DNA of 64,000 nucleotides from Pseudomonas mosselii (GCF_005796105.1 NZ_VAUO01000003.1:62001-126000), one strand, 5' to 3'. Numbered from the stretch's first letter, positions 18,798 to 28,208 are shown. Program-made: numbers and translations. Notes: generated from the sequence alone by a model not told the origin.

Positions 18798-20611
18798 GCA
18801 TCGGTCGCCTGTGCCGGTTTGCCTTGCTCGCCATCCTCGAACTCGCGGGCATGCAGGCGTGCGTAGTGGCCGTTGCGGGCCAGCAGCTCGTTGTGCGAAC
18901 CCCGCTCGACGATGCGGCCGTCTTCCATGACCAGGATCAGGTCGGCCTTCTCGATGGTCGACAGGCGGTGGGCGATGACCAGGGTCGTGCGGTTCTGCAC
19001 GACATGGTCGAGGGCCGCCTGGATATGGCGCTCGGACTCGGTGTCCAGCGCCGAGGTGGCCTCGTCGAGGATCAGCAAGGGTGCATCCTTGAGCAGTGCT
19101 CGGGCAATCGCCAGGCGCTGGCGCTGGCCACCGGAGAGCAGCACGCCGTTTTCGCCGACCAGGGTGTCGTAACCCTGCGGCATCTTGCGGATGAACTCAT
19201 CGGCGTAGGCTTCGCTGGCCGCTTTGTGCACCGCTTCGATCGGCGCCCCGGCCAGGTCGCCATAGGCGATGTTGTTGGTCACGGTGTCGTTGAACAGGGT
19301 CACCTGCTGGCTCACCAGCGCGATGTGCCGGCGCAGGTTGCGCAGGGTGAAGGCCTGCACTTCGTCGCCGTCGAGCAGGATCTGCCCGTGCTCGTGCTGG
19401 TAGAAGCGCGGAATCAGCCCAGCCAGGGTCGACTTGCCGCTGCCGGATCTCCCGACCAGCGCCACCATCTGCCCGGGTTCGACGACGAAACTGATGTCAT
19501 CGAGCACTTTCTTGTCAGTGCCGGGGTACTCGAAGCTCAGGTTGCGCACTTCGAGGCGGCCTTGCAGGCGCTCGCGCTCGATGGTGCCGTTGTCTACCTC
19601 GGCCTCTTCGTCGAGCTGCTCGAAGATACTCTCGGCACCGGCCACACCGCGCTGGATGGTCGAGCTGACCTCCGAAAGCTGACGGATCGGCTTGGGCAGC
19701 AGGCCAGCCATAGTGATGTAGGCCACCAGGTCACCGGCTGAGGCCTCGCCGCGCAGCAGCAGGACCAGGAACATGACCACCGCCATGGCGCTGTAGGTAA
19801 CCAGTTGCAGCGTCGGGGTGTAGACCGCACCGGTCTTGGTCATCGACAGCTGCTTCTCGGTGTTGCTCTGGCTGGCTTGCTGGAAGCGCGCTTTCTCGTA
19901 GGTTTCGCCGCCGAAGCTGCGCACCACGCGATAGCCATGGATGGTCTCGGAGGCAACGTGGGTGACATCGCCCATCGAGACCTGGATCTTCTTGCTCTGC
20001 TTGCGGAACTTGCGGCTGGTGCTGCTGACCATCAGGGCGATGATCGGCAGGATCGCCACCATCACCAGGGTCAGTTTCCAGTTCATCCACAACAAGGTGA
20101 CGAACAGGAACACCACGGTCATGCCTTCACGGATCACCACCTTGATCGCATCGGTGGCCGCGCCAGTGACCATGGTGACGTTGAAGGTGATGCGCGAGAT
20201 CAGGTGCCCGGAGTTGTGCTTGTCGAAGTACTGGTTAGGCAGTTCGAGCAGCTTGTTGAACAGCACCACGCGCAGGTCATGCACCAGTCCGAGCGAAACA
20301 CGCGCCAGGAAGTAGTTGCCCAGGTACGAGCCGATACCCTGCCAGGCGGCAATGGCCACGATCATCAGCGGCACCGCCTGCAACAGGCGCAGCTCCCCCA
20401 GGTAAGGGTTGTTGGGGAACAACACCGCGTCCGGGTTGGCCAGACCATCGACGAAGTATTTGAGGATGTAGGCCAGCATCGGCTGCGTCGAGGCGAACAG
20501 CAAAAAGCCGGCGATGCTGAGCAGGAACAGCCCGATGTAGGGCCGCACATAGGTCAGCAGGCGGAAATAGATCGCCAATGTGGACTGGGGGCGAGGTTCA
20601 GGACTGCTCAT
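18791..20611 (-). CDS. msbA: Lipid A export ABC transporter MsbA
   Basis: This 606-residue ABC half-transporter flips lipid A-core across the inner membrane as a homodimer. Six transmembrane helices fill roughly residues 20-320. The nucleotide-binding domain has Walker A GRSGSGKST, the signature LSGGQRQRLAIARALL, Walker B LLILDEATSALD and the H-loop VIAHRL. The ATG at 20611 (MSSPEP) is preferred over one four codons earlier. It heads the msbA-mig-14-dnpA unit and diverges from a kinase-like gene across 126 bp. Length and motifs are normal. Confidence 0.95.
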   Translation of the reverse strand: MSSPEPRPQSTLAIYFRLLTYVRPYIGLFLLSIAGFLLFASTQPMLAYILKYFVDGLANPDAVLFPNNPYLGELRLLQAVPLMIVAIAAWQGIGSYLGNYFLARVSLGLVHDLRVVLFNKLLELPNQYFDKHNSGHLISRITFNVTMVTGAATDAIKVVIREGMTVVFLFVTLLWMNWKLTLVMVAILPIIALMVSSTSRKFRKQSKKIQVSMGDVTHVASETIHGYRVVRSFGGETYEKARFQQASQSNTEKQLSMTKTGAVYTPTLQLVTYSAMAVVMFLVLLLRGEASAGDLVAYITMAGLLPKPIRQLSEVSSTIQRGVAGAESIFEQLDEEAEVDNGTIERERLQGRLEVRNLSFEYPGTDKKVLDDISFVVEPGQMVALVGRSGSGKSTLAGLIPRFYQHEHGQILLDGDEVQAFTLRNLRRHIALVSQQVTLFNDTVTNNIAYGDLAGAPIEAVHKAASEAYADEFIRKMPQGYDTLVGENGVLLSGGQRQRLAIARALLKDAPLLILDEATSALDTESERHIQAALDHVVQNRTTLVIAHRLSTIEKADLILVMEDGRIVERGSHNELLARNGHYARLHAREFEDGEQGKPAQATDAC

Positions 20612-20698
20612 GGGAATCCGCACACGAAAATGAGGCGGGGATCATATCACAGGGCGTTTTTCCCCCAATGAAACCCGGTAGCGGCGATGCCAGGACAA

Positions 20699-20717
20699 GT
20701 CGGCTAAGATAGCCGAC
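20699..20717. promoter_or_regulatory. GTCGGCTA-AGA-TAGCCGAC palindrome
   Basis: This perfect 8-3-8 inverted repeat contains TAAGAT, a plausible -10 box for the rightward kinase-like gene, whose ATG is 20 bp downstream. It could be an operator over the promoter or a 5' hairpin. No matching -35 is evident. Confidence 0.4.
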
Positions 20718-20737
20718 CTGTTGATCGGAGGTTACAC

Positions 20738-21400
20738 ATGCAAGCACTGGATCACCCCACCTACCTGGCACTGCGCGAGGGCGCGCAAGTGCTCGAAGCC
20801 GACGGTTCCGGCGACAAGGTGCTGCGCTTGCGTGACGGACTGATGCTCAAGCTGTTCCGGCGCAAGCGCCTGCTCAGCTCTGCACTGCTGTTCCCGTATG
20901 CCGGGCGCTTCGCGCGCAACGCCCAGCGCCTGACCCGACTGGGCATACCCTGCCCCGACATCATCGCCACCTACCGCATCGCCAGCATCGCCCGCGACGC
21001 GGTCTACTACCGCCCGCTGCCCGGCCAGACCTTGCGCCAACTGCTGGACGATCCGGCGCAAGCCCAGGCACTGCGCGTGCAGTTCGGACGCTTCGTCGCG
21101 CGCCTGCATGAAGCGGGGGTGTATTTCCGCTCGCTGCACCTGGGCAACGTGGTACTCACCCCGCAGAACGAGCTGGGCCTGATCGATATCGCCGACCTGC
21201 AACGCCAACACTGGGCACTGCGCGACAGCCAGCGCGAGCGCAACTTCCACCACATGCTGCGCTACCCGCAGGACCGCCAGTGGCTGCTCGGCGAAGACGC
21301 CGGCGAAACCTTCCTGTCGGGCTATCGCCAGGAGCTGGAGCGGGGCCAGCACAAGCCCCGTCCGCGCCTGCTGGCCAACCTGCGCCAGTTGCTCGGCTGA
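20738..21400 (+). CDS. LPS kinase-like protein (toluene-tolerance annotated family)
   Basis: This 220-residue protein has the outline of a small protein-kinase-like fold of the Kdo/WaaP type. Features are an N-terminal lobe with LMLKLFRRKR (K38), an alpha-C region, and a catalytic-loop-like FRSLHLGNVVL. A metal-binding DxxD, LGLIDIADL (D150), follows. In typical kinases the loop reads H-x-D-L-H-x-G-N; here the catalytic aspartate position is S132, so activity may be altered or lost. GGAGG precedes the ATG at 20738. It lies in the LPS region, diverging from msbA and converging on a membrane protein gene. Pseudomonas homologues often carry a toluene tolerance label. Confidence 0.75.
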   Translation: MQALDHPTYLALREGAQVLEADGSGDKVLRLRDGLMLKLFRRKRLLSSALLFPYAGRFARNAQRLTRLGIPCPDIIATYRIASIARDAVYYRPLPGQTLRQLLDDPAQAQALRVQFGRFVARLHEAGVYFRSLHLGNVVLTPQNELGLIDIADLQRQHWALRDSQRERNFHHMLRYPQDRQWLLGEDAGETFLSGYRQELERGQHKPRPRLLANLRQLLG

Positions 21401-21404
21401 AGGA

Positions 21405-22883
21405 TCAGCGGCCGATCACCACGAACGTTGCCTTCTTGCGGTTGGAGAAGCTGGCCAGCACGCGCAACTGGTGCTTTTCCAGCCAGGCGGTCAACCACGG
21501 CTCATCGGCCCGCGCCTCGATGGCGAAGTAGCTGAAGCGCTCGGCCTCGGTGCCGTCGAACTCGCGCTCGCGCGGCTGGATCGCCGGGTAGCCACGGCCT
21601 GCGTAGTAGGCGACTCGCGCATCCTCGTAGTAGACCTTGGCCTGCGGGTCGACATTACCGGCGATCCAGCGGCCAGCCTCGACGATCTGCGGCTTGCCCG
21701 CACCGGTGGAAATCACGTTGGCCAGCATCACCAGTACGCCAACCACCACCAGCGCCTTGCCCAGTCGCGGGAAACGCTGGGCGAACAACAGCGCACCGAC
21801 TGCCAGCAGCGGCACCGCCAACAGGTTCAGGAAGCTCAGGTAACGACCGTTCATGAACTGCTGACCGATGAAGAACAGCATCAGTACCAACAGGTAGACC
21901 GCCGCCGCCCAGGCAAATGGCCGAAACTCGCGCAGGTAGGTGCGCAGCGCCTGCCAACTGCTGCGCTGCAGGAACGGCAGGCAGAAGGGGCCGGTCAGCG
22001 CCACGAACTTGATCAGCAACGCCGCGAGCAGGCCAAAGAACACGATGCGCCCTGCCTCGTCGCGCGAATACTTGAATTTCAGGCTGTCGCCGAACTGCCC
22101 CGCCAATTCATGGAAGGCCACCAGCACACGCTGCGGACTGATCAGGGTGAGGTAGTAGTCCACGCGCCCGGAGCTCAATCCACCCTTGGCCAGCAACACC
22201 GACAGCCCGACGACCAGCGCGACCCCAGGCAGCAGCACGAATTGGGCGAAAGACACCCAGTTACGCCGATCACGCAAGCCGACCAACAGCCAAAGGCCCA
22301 GCGCCGCCTCCAGCATCACCGCCTCCATGCGAAACAGCATGGCTGCCGCAATCGCCAGGTGGATGACGCCAGCGCGCAGCCAACCGCCACGCGCCTGCCA
22401 GTGCATTACCAACCACAGCGTCAGGATGCAGAAGAACCAGAAGCCATATTCACGGAGGATGTCATTGCGGAACTGGTTGACGGCCGGCATCGCCAGCACC
22501 AGCAGACACGCCCAGCCAGCGGCGGACGGGACACGCTGGCGCACGGCATCGACCAGCAACGCACAGGTCCCAGCCATGAACAGCGCGCACCACAGGTAGG
22601 CACACCACTCCATGGGCAAGCGGGTGACGTTGTGGCTCGCGGCCAGCAGGTAGGTGAACCATGGCCAATTGAATACCTGCCAGGCGACCTGCGGCCCTTC
22701 GACGCTGACGCGCTGGGCAATATTCAGGTAGAACGCCGCATCGCGCCCGAGGGCGCTGGTGCCTAGCACAGCGATCAGCGACAGCAGCAGGCTGCCGATA
22801 AATGCCAGTCGCACCGAGTAGGTATCGACCATCCTTGAAACGAAAGAACCCACTGCGATTTCCACCCTGTCAGCAGCCAACAT
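21405..22883 (-). CDS. Multi-pass membrane protein, probable GT-C glycosyltransferase
   Basis: This 492-residue protein has about ten predicted transmembrane helices and a C-terminal soluble domain of about 90 residues. The first periplasmic loop contains GRDAAFYLNIAQRV, similar in place and character to the acidic loop of ArnT/PMT-like GT-C transferases that use polyprenyl-phosphate sugars. I assign no substrate. The stop is 4 bp from the convergent kinase-like gene and the start is 9 bp after the GT2 gene, so it belongs to the leftward wapO-GT2 group. An ATG at 22832 is an alternative start; neither has a strong ribosome site. Confidence 0.7.
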   Translation of the reverse strand: MLAADRVEIAVGSFVSRMVDTYSVRLAFIGSLLLSLIAVLGTSALGRDAAFYLNIAQRVSVEGPQVAWQVFNWPWFTYLLAASHNVTRLPMEWCAYLWCALFMAGTCALLVDAVRQRVPSAAGWACLLVLAMPAVNQFRNDILREYGFWFFCILTLWLVMHWQARGGWLRAGVIHLAIAAAMLFRMEAVMLEAALGLWLLVGLRDRRNWVSFAQFVLLPGVALVVGLSVLLAKGGLSSGRVDYYLTLISPQRVLVAFHELAGQFGDSLKFKYSRDEAGRIVFFGLLAALLIKFVALTGPFCLPFLQRSSWQALRTYLREFRPFAWAAAVYLLVLMLFFIGQQFMNGRYLSFLNLLAVPLLAVGALLFAQRFPRLGKALVVVGVLVMLANVISTGAGKPQIVEAGRWIAGNVDPQAKVYYEDARVAYYAGRGYPAIQPREREFDGTEAERFSYFAIEARADEPWLTAWLEKHQLRVLASFSNRKKATFVVIGR

Positions 22884-22892
22884 CGATTGTTA

Positions 22893-23795
22893 TCAAACTT
22901 TCATCAGTCGCAGGGCCTTGCGCAGGTACGTCCAGCGCATGGCTTGCAACGGGCTCAGGCGCAGGGCCTGGGCATAAAAACGCCGGGCCAGGGCACGCTC
23001 GTCGGCCAGCAAGGCCGCCCGGAACAGCGACAGGTAGCGCTGCGCTGTGTAGCGCCGGCGCAGCACCTGACACTCTGCGGGCAGGCTGGCGAAGACCTCG
23101 CGCACCATACCCATGGCGTATTCTTCTTCGTTTTCGCGACTATGCCGCAAGCTGTCGGCATGCTTGTGAATGCGCGCGATCGGCGCATTGGTCACCGCCA
23201 CCTGGGCATTGACCAGAAGAAAGGCGAACACCGGGATGTCCTCGCCGGTGCGCAGGCCTTGCGGATAGGGTCTGCGCAACAGCAGCTCACGGGCGAACAG
23301 CGTGCAGCAATGCGACACCGAGATACGCTTTTGCAACAGGTAGCGCCGCGCCAGCTCCAGCGCGCTGGCCCGTGGCACGGGCGTGGGCAGGCGCAGGCGC
23401 TCGCGGCCATCGGGGTAGACCGAAAGCTGAGCCCCCAGCACCATGCCCGCCTGCGGGTTGGCCGCCAGAACCTCACGCAGCGCTTCAAGGGCCCCTGGGG
23501 TCAATTCGTCGTCAGCATCCAGCAGCAGCACATAGCGCCCGCGCGCCTTGGCGATAGCGTTGTTACGCGCCGCCGCAGCGCCGGCGTTGGCTTGGTCGAT
23601 CACCTGCAATTGCGGGTAACGTGCCACGTAGCCGGCCAGCACCTCGAGGGTGTTGTCCCGGGAGCCGTCGTTGACCACGATCAGCTCCAGGTCATCGGCC
23701 CACTGGCACAGGACCGAGTCCAGTGCCCGTGGCAGCAGTTTCGCGTAGTTGTAGGCGGGTACGACCAGACTGATCAGAACCTCAGGACTCGGCAT
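22893..23795 (-). CDS. Family 2 glycosyltransferase
   Basis: This 300-residue GT-A enzyme has the strand LISLVVPAYNYAKLLPRALD, the nucleotide-sugar motif ELIVVNDGSRDNT and the metal-binding LLLDADDE. It is typical of LPS-core or O-unit transferases at the cytoplasmic membrane face. The donor and acceptor are unknown. The ATG at 23795 lies inside the end of the wapO-like gene (14-bp overlap); a GTG at 23807 is possible. The C-terminal 80 residues are basic and may contact membrane or LPS. It is cotranscribed with the carbamoyltransferase upstream and the membrane protein downstream. Confidence 0.88.
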   Translation of the reverse strand: MPSPEVLISLVVPAYNYAKLLPRALDSVLCQWADDLELIVVNDGSRDNTLEVLAGYVARYPQLQVIDQANAGAAAARNNAIAKARGRYVLLLDADDELTPGALEALREVLAANPQAGMVLGAQLSVYPDGRERLRLPTPVPRASALELARRYLLQKRISVSHCCTLFARELLLRRPYPQGLRTGEDIPVFAFLLVNAQVAVTNAPIARIHKHADSLRHSRENEEEYAMGMVREVFASLPAECQVLRRRYTAQRYLSLFRAALLADERALARRFYAQALRLSPLQAMRWTYLRKALRLMKV

Positions 23796-25536
23796 ACTCC
23801 GGCGCACCTTCTTTGACGACCAGAATATCTTCCATGATCAGGTACTGCAGGTCCGAGCCGAAGAACATGTTCAGGGCATCGGTCGGCGAGCAGATCATCG
23901 GCTCGCCACGGCGGTTGAGCGAGGTGTTCAGCGATACGCCGTTACCGGTCAACGCTTCGAGCGCCTTCATCATGTCGTAGTAGCGCGGGTTGTATTCGCG
24001 CTTGAGCACCTGGGCACGCGAGGTGCCGTCCTCGTGCACCACTTCCGGCACACGGGTCTTCCACTCTTCAGCCACTTCGAAGGTGAAGGTCATGAACGGT
24101 GCCGGGTGATCGACCTTGATCATCTGCGGACCAACGGTGTCGAGCATCGACGGGCAGAAAGGCCTCCAGCGCTCGCGGAACTTGATTTGCTCGTTGATGC
24201 GGTTGGCCACGCCCGGCACGCTCGGGCAGCCGATGATCGAACGACCACCCAAGGCCCGTGGACCGAACTCCATGCGCCCCTGGAACCAGGCCACCGGATT
24301 GCCGTCGACCATGATCTTGGCGATGCGCTCGGGCATGTCGTCGATCTTGCGCCACTTGGGCACATTCGGATGACGTGCGCAGGCGGCGATGACATCTTCG
24401 TTGGAGTACGAAGGGCCGAGGTAGACGTGCTCCATCTTCTCGACCGGCACGCCACGGGCGTGCGACACGTAGGCCGCCGCACCCACTGCGGTACCGGCAT
24501 CGCCCGAGGCCGGCTGGACGAACAGCTCCTTCACATCATCGCGGGCGATGATCTTCTGGTTCAGCTTGACGTTCAGTGCGCAGCCGCCCGCGAAGGCCAG
24601 CTTGCCGGTCTCTTTCAGGGTGTCGCCCAGGTAATGGTCGATCATTTGCAGGGCGAGCTTCTCGAACAGCGCCTGCATGCTGGCCGCATAGTGGATGTAC
24701 GGCTCGTCAGCGATGTCGCCTTCGCGCTTCGGACCCAGCCACTCGATCAGCTTGGGCGAGAAGTAGAAGCCTTTGCCCTTCTCTTTATAGCGGCGCAGGC
24801 CGATGACGTTAGCGTACTCGGTATTGATCACCAGCTCGCCATTTTCGAAGCTGGCCAGGCGCGAGAAGTCGTACTTGCTGGCGTCGCCATACGGCGCCAT
24901 GCCCATGACCTTGAACTCGCCGTCGAGCATCTCGAAACCCAGGAATTCGGTGATCGCGCCGTACAGGCCGCCCAGCGAATCCGGGTCGAAGAATTCCTTG
25001 ATCTTGTGGATCTTGCCGTTTTCGCCGTAGCCGAAGAAGGTGGTGGCGTATTCACCCTTGCCGTCGATACCCAGGATCGCCGTCTTTTCCTTGAAGCCCG
25101 AGCAGTGGTAGGCACTGGAGGCGTGGGCCAGGTGGTGCTCGACCGGCTCGATCTTGATCTTCTTCGGATCGAAGCCCAGTTGCTCCAGGCACCAGACGAT
25201 CTTCTTGCGGTAGCGCTTGTAGCGACGGTTGCCCATCAGCAGCGCGTCGAGGGCGCGATCCGGGGCGTACCAGTAGCGCTTGGCGTAGTGCCAGCGGGCC
25301 TTGCCGAACAGGCTGATCGGGGCGAACGGGATAGCCACCACGTCGACGTCCGACGGCTTGATGCCCGCCTGTTCCAGGCAGAACTTCGCCGATTCGTAGG
25401 GCATGCGGTTTTTCGCATGCTTGTCACGCACGAAGCGCTCTTCTTCGGCGGCGGCAATCAGCTTGCCGTCGATGTACAGGGCCGCGGAAGGGTCATGGCT
25501 AAGGGCGCCGGACAGGCCAAGAATCGTCAGTGCCAA
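23782..25536 (-). CDS. wapO: Carbamoyltransferase, WapO-like (LPS core)
   Basis: This 584-residue enzyme is of the NodU/CmcH carbamoyltransferase family, which transfers a carbamoyl group from carbamoyl phosphate via carbamoyl-AMP. The N-terminal Kae1-like domain has HHLAHASSAY and ILGIDGKGEY, with KVMGMAPYG further on. The C-terminal YrdC-like part has WFQGRMEFGPRALGGRSI. In P. aeruginosa the corresponding WapO adds 7-O-carbamoyl to heptose II of the core; neighbourhood with dnpA, mig-14 and msbA supports this. The start appears to be a TTG at 25536, after AGAGG. The gene leads the leftward wapO-GT2-membrane protein group. Confidence 0.85.
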   Translation of the reverse strand: MALTILGLSGALSHDPSAALYIDGKLIAAAEEERFVRDKHAKNRMPYESAKFCLEQAGIKPSDVDVVAIPFAPISLFGKARWHYAKRYWYAPDRALDALLMGNRRYKRYRKKIVWCLEQLGFDPKKIKIEPVEHHLAHASSAYHCSGFKEKTAILGIDGKGEYATTFFGYGENGKIHKIKEFFDPDSLGGLYGAITEFLGFEMLDGEFKVMGMAPYGDASKYDFSRLASFENGELVINTEYANVIGLRRYKEKGKGFYFSPKLIEWLGPKREGDIADEPYIHYAASMQALFEKLALQMIDHYLGDTLKETGKLAFAGGCALNVKLNQKIIARDDVKELFVQPASGDAGTAVGAAAYVSHARGVPVEKMEHVYLGPSYSNEDVIAACARHPNVPKWRKIDDMPERIAKIMVDGNPVAWFQGRMEFGPRALGGRSIIGCPSVPGVANRINEQIKFRERWRPFCPSMLDTVGPQMIKVDHPAPFMTFTFEVAEEWKTRVPEVVHEDGTSRAQVLKREYNPRYYDMMKALEALTGNGVSLNTSLNRRGEPMICSPTDALNMFFGSDLQYLIMEDILVVKEGAPEYAES

Positions 25537-25639
25537 GGGTCTAGCCTCTCAAATCGGTAGAAGTGCGCCACCGGCCTCGCAGGCGGATGGCGGCTAAAGG
25601 GGCGGGATTATAACGCAAACCTGAGAGGCTGCACGGCCC

Positions 25640-25730
25640 TTGTAGGCGCGGGCTTGACCCGCGAAGCAGGCAGCGCGGTGGATGGCACCGGCTACACCGG
25701 TGATCGCGGGGCAAGCCCGCTCCTACAGGG
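25640..25730. repeat. REP inverted pair between rlmJ and wapO
   Basis: Arms TTGTAGGCGCGGGCTTGACC and GGGCAAGCCCGCTCCTACAG face one another with a small internal ACCGGCTACACCGGT palindrome. It lies in the 206-bp gap upstream of wapO and just past the rlmJ stop. Confidence 0.8.
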
Positions 25731-25742
25731 GGCTGCGCCGGT

Positions 25743-26579
25743 TTACTCGGCGATCAGCCAGTCCATGCGCAAGCTACCGGCTGTCTGCGCCAGCTCCTTG
25801 GCCAGCCACGGCAGCAGCTCCTTGAGCTCGTCCTCAAGGCCCCACGGCGGATTGGCAATGGCCAGGCCGGAACCGTTCAGGCCCTGCGGGCTGTCCTGGT
25901 GATGCACATAGAGTTCGACCCGCAGCAGCTTCGGTGCGCCGGTGCTGGTCAGGTCCTGGTAGAAACGGGTTAGCGAGCGCTGATCCTTGATCGGGTACCA
26001 GATGGCGGCGACGGTCTGGCGCATACGACTGATCGCCTCTTTCATCGCCACGGTGCAGCGCTTGAGTTCGTCGGCCTGTTCGAACGGCGGATCGATCAGC
26101 ATGATCGCGCGCTTTTCCTGCACGGGCAGCAAGGCGCGGGGCACGTGCCAGCCCTCCCCCAGGTGCACGGTCACGCGCGGATCTTTCTTCATGTTCTCTT
26201 TGAGCAGCGGCCCGTCTTCGGGGTGCTTCTCGTTGAGCAGCGCGCGGTCTTGCTGACGCATAAGGCGCCGCGCAAGCTCAGGGGAGCCAGGGTAGTAGCG
26301 CAGCTCGCCGTCCGGGTTCAGGCGCTTGATGATGCGCAGATAGTCGGCGCAGGCCGACGGTAGGTCGTCGCGATTCCACAGGCGCGCGACGCCTTCGAGG
26401 TACTCGCCGGTACGGCTCGCCTGGTCGCCCTGCAAGTCGTAGAGACCCAGGCCTGCGTGAGTGTCGATGTAGGCGAACGGCTGCTCCTTGCGCGACATCA
26501 AGGCGATGAGGCGGGTCAGCACGATATGCTTGAGGACGTCGGCGTGATTGCCGGCGTGGAAGGCGTGACGATAGTTCAT
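25743..26579 (-). CDS. rlmJ: 23S rRNA (adenine-2030-N6)-methyltransferase RlmJ
   Basis: This 278-residue SAM-dependent methyltransferase modifies A2030 of 23S rRNA. The family N-terminus MNYRHAFHAGNHADVLKH is intact, and the target-adenine motif DPPF appears in MLIDPPFEQ. The segment FAYIDTHAGLGLYDL is the SAM-binding loop. The ATG at 26579 is clearly the family start; the frame extends further but without homology. It is monocistronic, between a REP pair and the end of putP. Confidence 0.94.
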   Translation of the reverse strand: MNYRHAFHAGNHADVLKHIVLTRLIALMSRKEQPFAYIDTHAGLGLYDLQGDQASRTGEYLEGVARLWNRDDLPSACADYLRIIKRLNPDGELRYYPGSPELARRLMRQQDRALLNEKHPEDGPLLKENMKKDPRVTVHLGEGWHVPRALLPVQEKRAIMLIDPPFEQADELKRCTVAMKEAISRMRQTVAAIWYPIKDQRSLTRFYQDLTSTGAPKLLRVELYVHHQDSPQGLNGSGLAIANPPWGLEDELKELLPWLAKELAQTAGSLRMDWLIAE

Positions 26580-26676
26580 GGCGGCTCCTGCGAAGCCGAC
26601 AAGTTTACCCTGCCTTGCAGACCGCGTCAGGTGCAGATCGGCGCCCGCCAAGGGGCGGACGCCGAATCAGCAGGCG

Positions 26677-28155
26677 TTACTTGTCAGCGTGGTACGCCGC
26701 ATCGGCGGTTTCGAAACGCGAAACCATGCTGGTCGACGGACGGCCCAACTTGCTCACCACGACGATGGCGATGCTGGCGAACAGGAAGCCTGGAATGATT
26801 TCGTACAGACCCAGACCCACGTAGTTCTTCCACAGGATCACCGTCAGCGCACCGACCACGATGCCCGCCAACGCGCCGTTACGGGTCATGCCCTTCCACA
26901 GCACGGAAATCAGCACCACCGGACCAAAGGCGGCGCCGAAGCCTGCCCAGGCATAGGCCACCAGACCCAGCACGCGGTTTTCAGGGTTGGCAGCCATGGC
27001 GATGGACACCAGCGCCACCGCCAGCACCATCAAGCGGCCTACCCAGACCAGCTCCTGCTGCGAAGCACTCTTGCGCAGGAAGGCCTTGTAGAAGTCTTCG
27101 GTCAAGGCACTGGAGCACACCAGCAGCTGGCAGCTCAGGGTACTCATCACCGCCGCCAGGATGGCCGACAGCAGCACACCAGCTACCCACGGGTTGAACA
27201 GGATCTTGGCCAGCTCGATGAACACCCGCTCATGGTTCTCGCTAACCGGGCCAGCCAGCTCAGGGTGGGCCGAGAAGTAAGCGATACCGAAGAAGCCCAC
27301 GGCGCAAGTGCCCGCCAGGCACAGGATCATCCAGGTCATGGAAATGCGACGAGCCTTGGCGATCGACTTGACCGAGTCGGCGGCCATGAAGCGCGCCAGG
27401 ATGTGTGGCTGGCCGAAATAGCCCAGGCCCCAGCCCATCAGCGAGATAATGCCAATGAAGGTGGCGCCCTTGAACATATCGAAGTGCGCCGGATTGACCG
27501 CTTCGATGGCCAGGAACGTGGTGTCGAAGCCACCGGTGGAGATCAGCACGATGATCGGGGTGAGAATCAGCGCGAAGATCATCAGCGAGGCCTGTACGGT
27601 GTCAGTCCAGCTCACTGCCAGGAAGCCACCGACGAAGGTGTAGGCGATGGTCGCCGCAGCACCGGCCCACAGCGCCGTCTCATAGGACATGCCGAAGGTG
27701 CTTTCGAACAGGCGAGCGCCGGCAACGATGCCAGAGGCGCAGTAGATGGTGAAGAACACCAGGATGACGATGGCGGAAATGATCCGCAGCAGGCCAGTCT
27801 TGTCCTCGAAACGGCTGGCGAAGTAGTCCGGCAGCGTCAGCGCATCACCGTTGTGCTCGGTCTGTACCCGCAGGCGACCGGCGACGAACAGCCAGTTGAG
27901 GTAGGCGCCGACGGTCAGACCGATGGCGATCCAGGCCTCGGACAAGCCGGCGAAGTAAATGGCCCCCGGCAGGCCCATCAGCAGCCAGCCGCTCATGTCG
28001 GAGGCCCCGGCAGAGAGCGCGGTGACCACGCTGCCGAGGCTGCGACCGCCCAGGATATAGTCGGAAAGGTTCTTGGTGGAGCGATAGGCGGCGAAGCCGA
28101 TCAGCACCATTGCCGCGATGTAGACCACGAAAGTGATCGTGATTGGACTGCCCAT
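26677..28155 (-). CDS. putP: Sodium/proline symporter PutP
   Basis: This 492-residue, 13-helix SSS-family transporter imports proline with sodium. The family signature in helix 2 is ILGGRSLGSVVTALSAGASD with SGWLLMGLPG following. WTDTVQAS and later segments are conserved. The ATG at 28155 gives the expected N-terminus. It diverges from putA across 361 bp containing GTTGCA sites, so proline-responsive PutA should repress both. The product supplies substrate to PutA at the membrane. Confidence 0.96.
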   Translation of the reverse strand: MGSPITITFVVYIAAMVLIGFAAYRSTKNLSDYILGGRSLGSVVTALSAGASDMSGWLLMGLPGAIYFAGLSEAWIAIGLTVGAYLNWLFVAGRLRVQTEHNGDALTLPDYFASRFEDKTGLLRIISAIVILVFFTIYCASGIVAGARLFESTFGMSYETALWAGAAATIAYTFVGGFLAVSWTDTVQASLMIFALILTPIIVLISTGGFDTTFLAIEAVNPAHFDMFKGATFIGIISLMGWGLGYFGQPHILARFMAADSVKSIAKARRISMTWMILCLAGTCAVGFFGIAYFSAHPELAGPVSENHERVFIELAKILFNPWVAGVLLSAILAAVMSTLSCQLLVCSSALTEDFYKAFLRKSASQQELVWVGRLMVLAVALVSIAMAANPENRVLGLVAYAWAGFGAAFGPVVLISVLWKGMTRNGALAGIVVGALTVILWKNYVGLGLYEIIPGFLFASIAIVVVSKLGRPSTSMVSRFETADAAYHADK

Positions 28156-28208
28156 GAGTTGTGCCCTGGCATTGTTTTTATCTCTTGCGACCGCCGTGCG
28201 TGACGACG

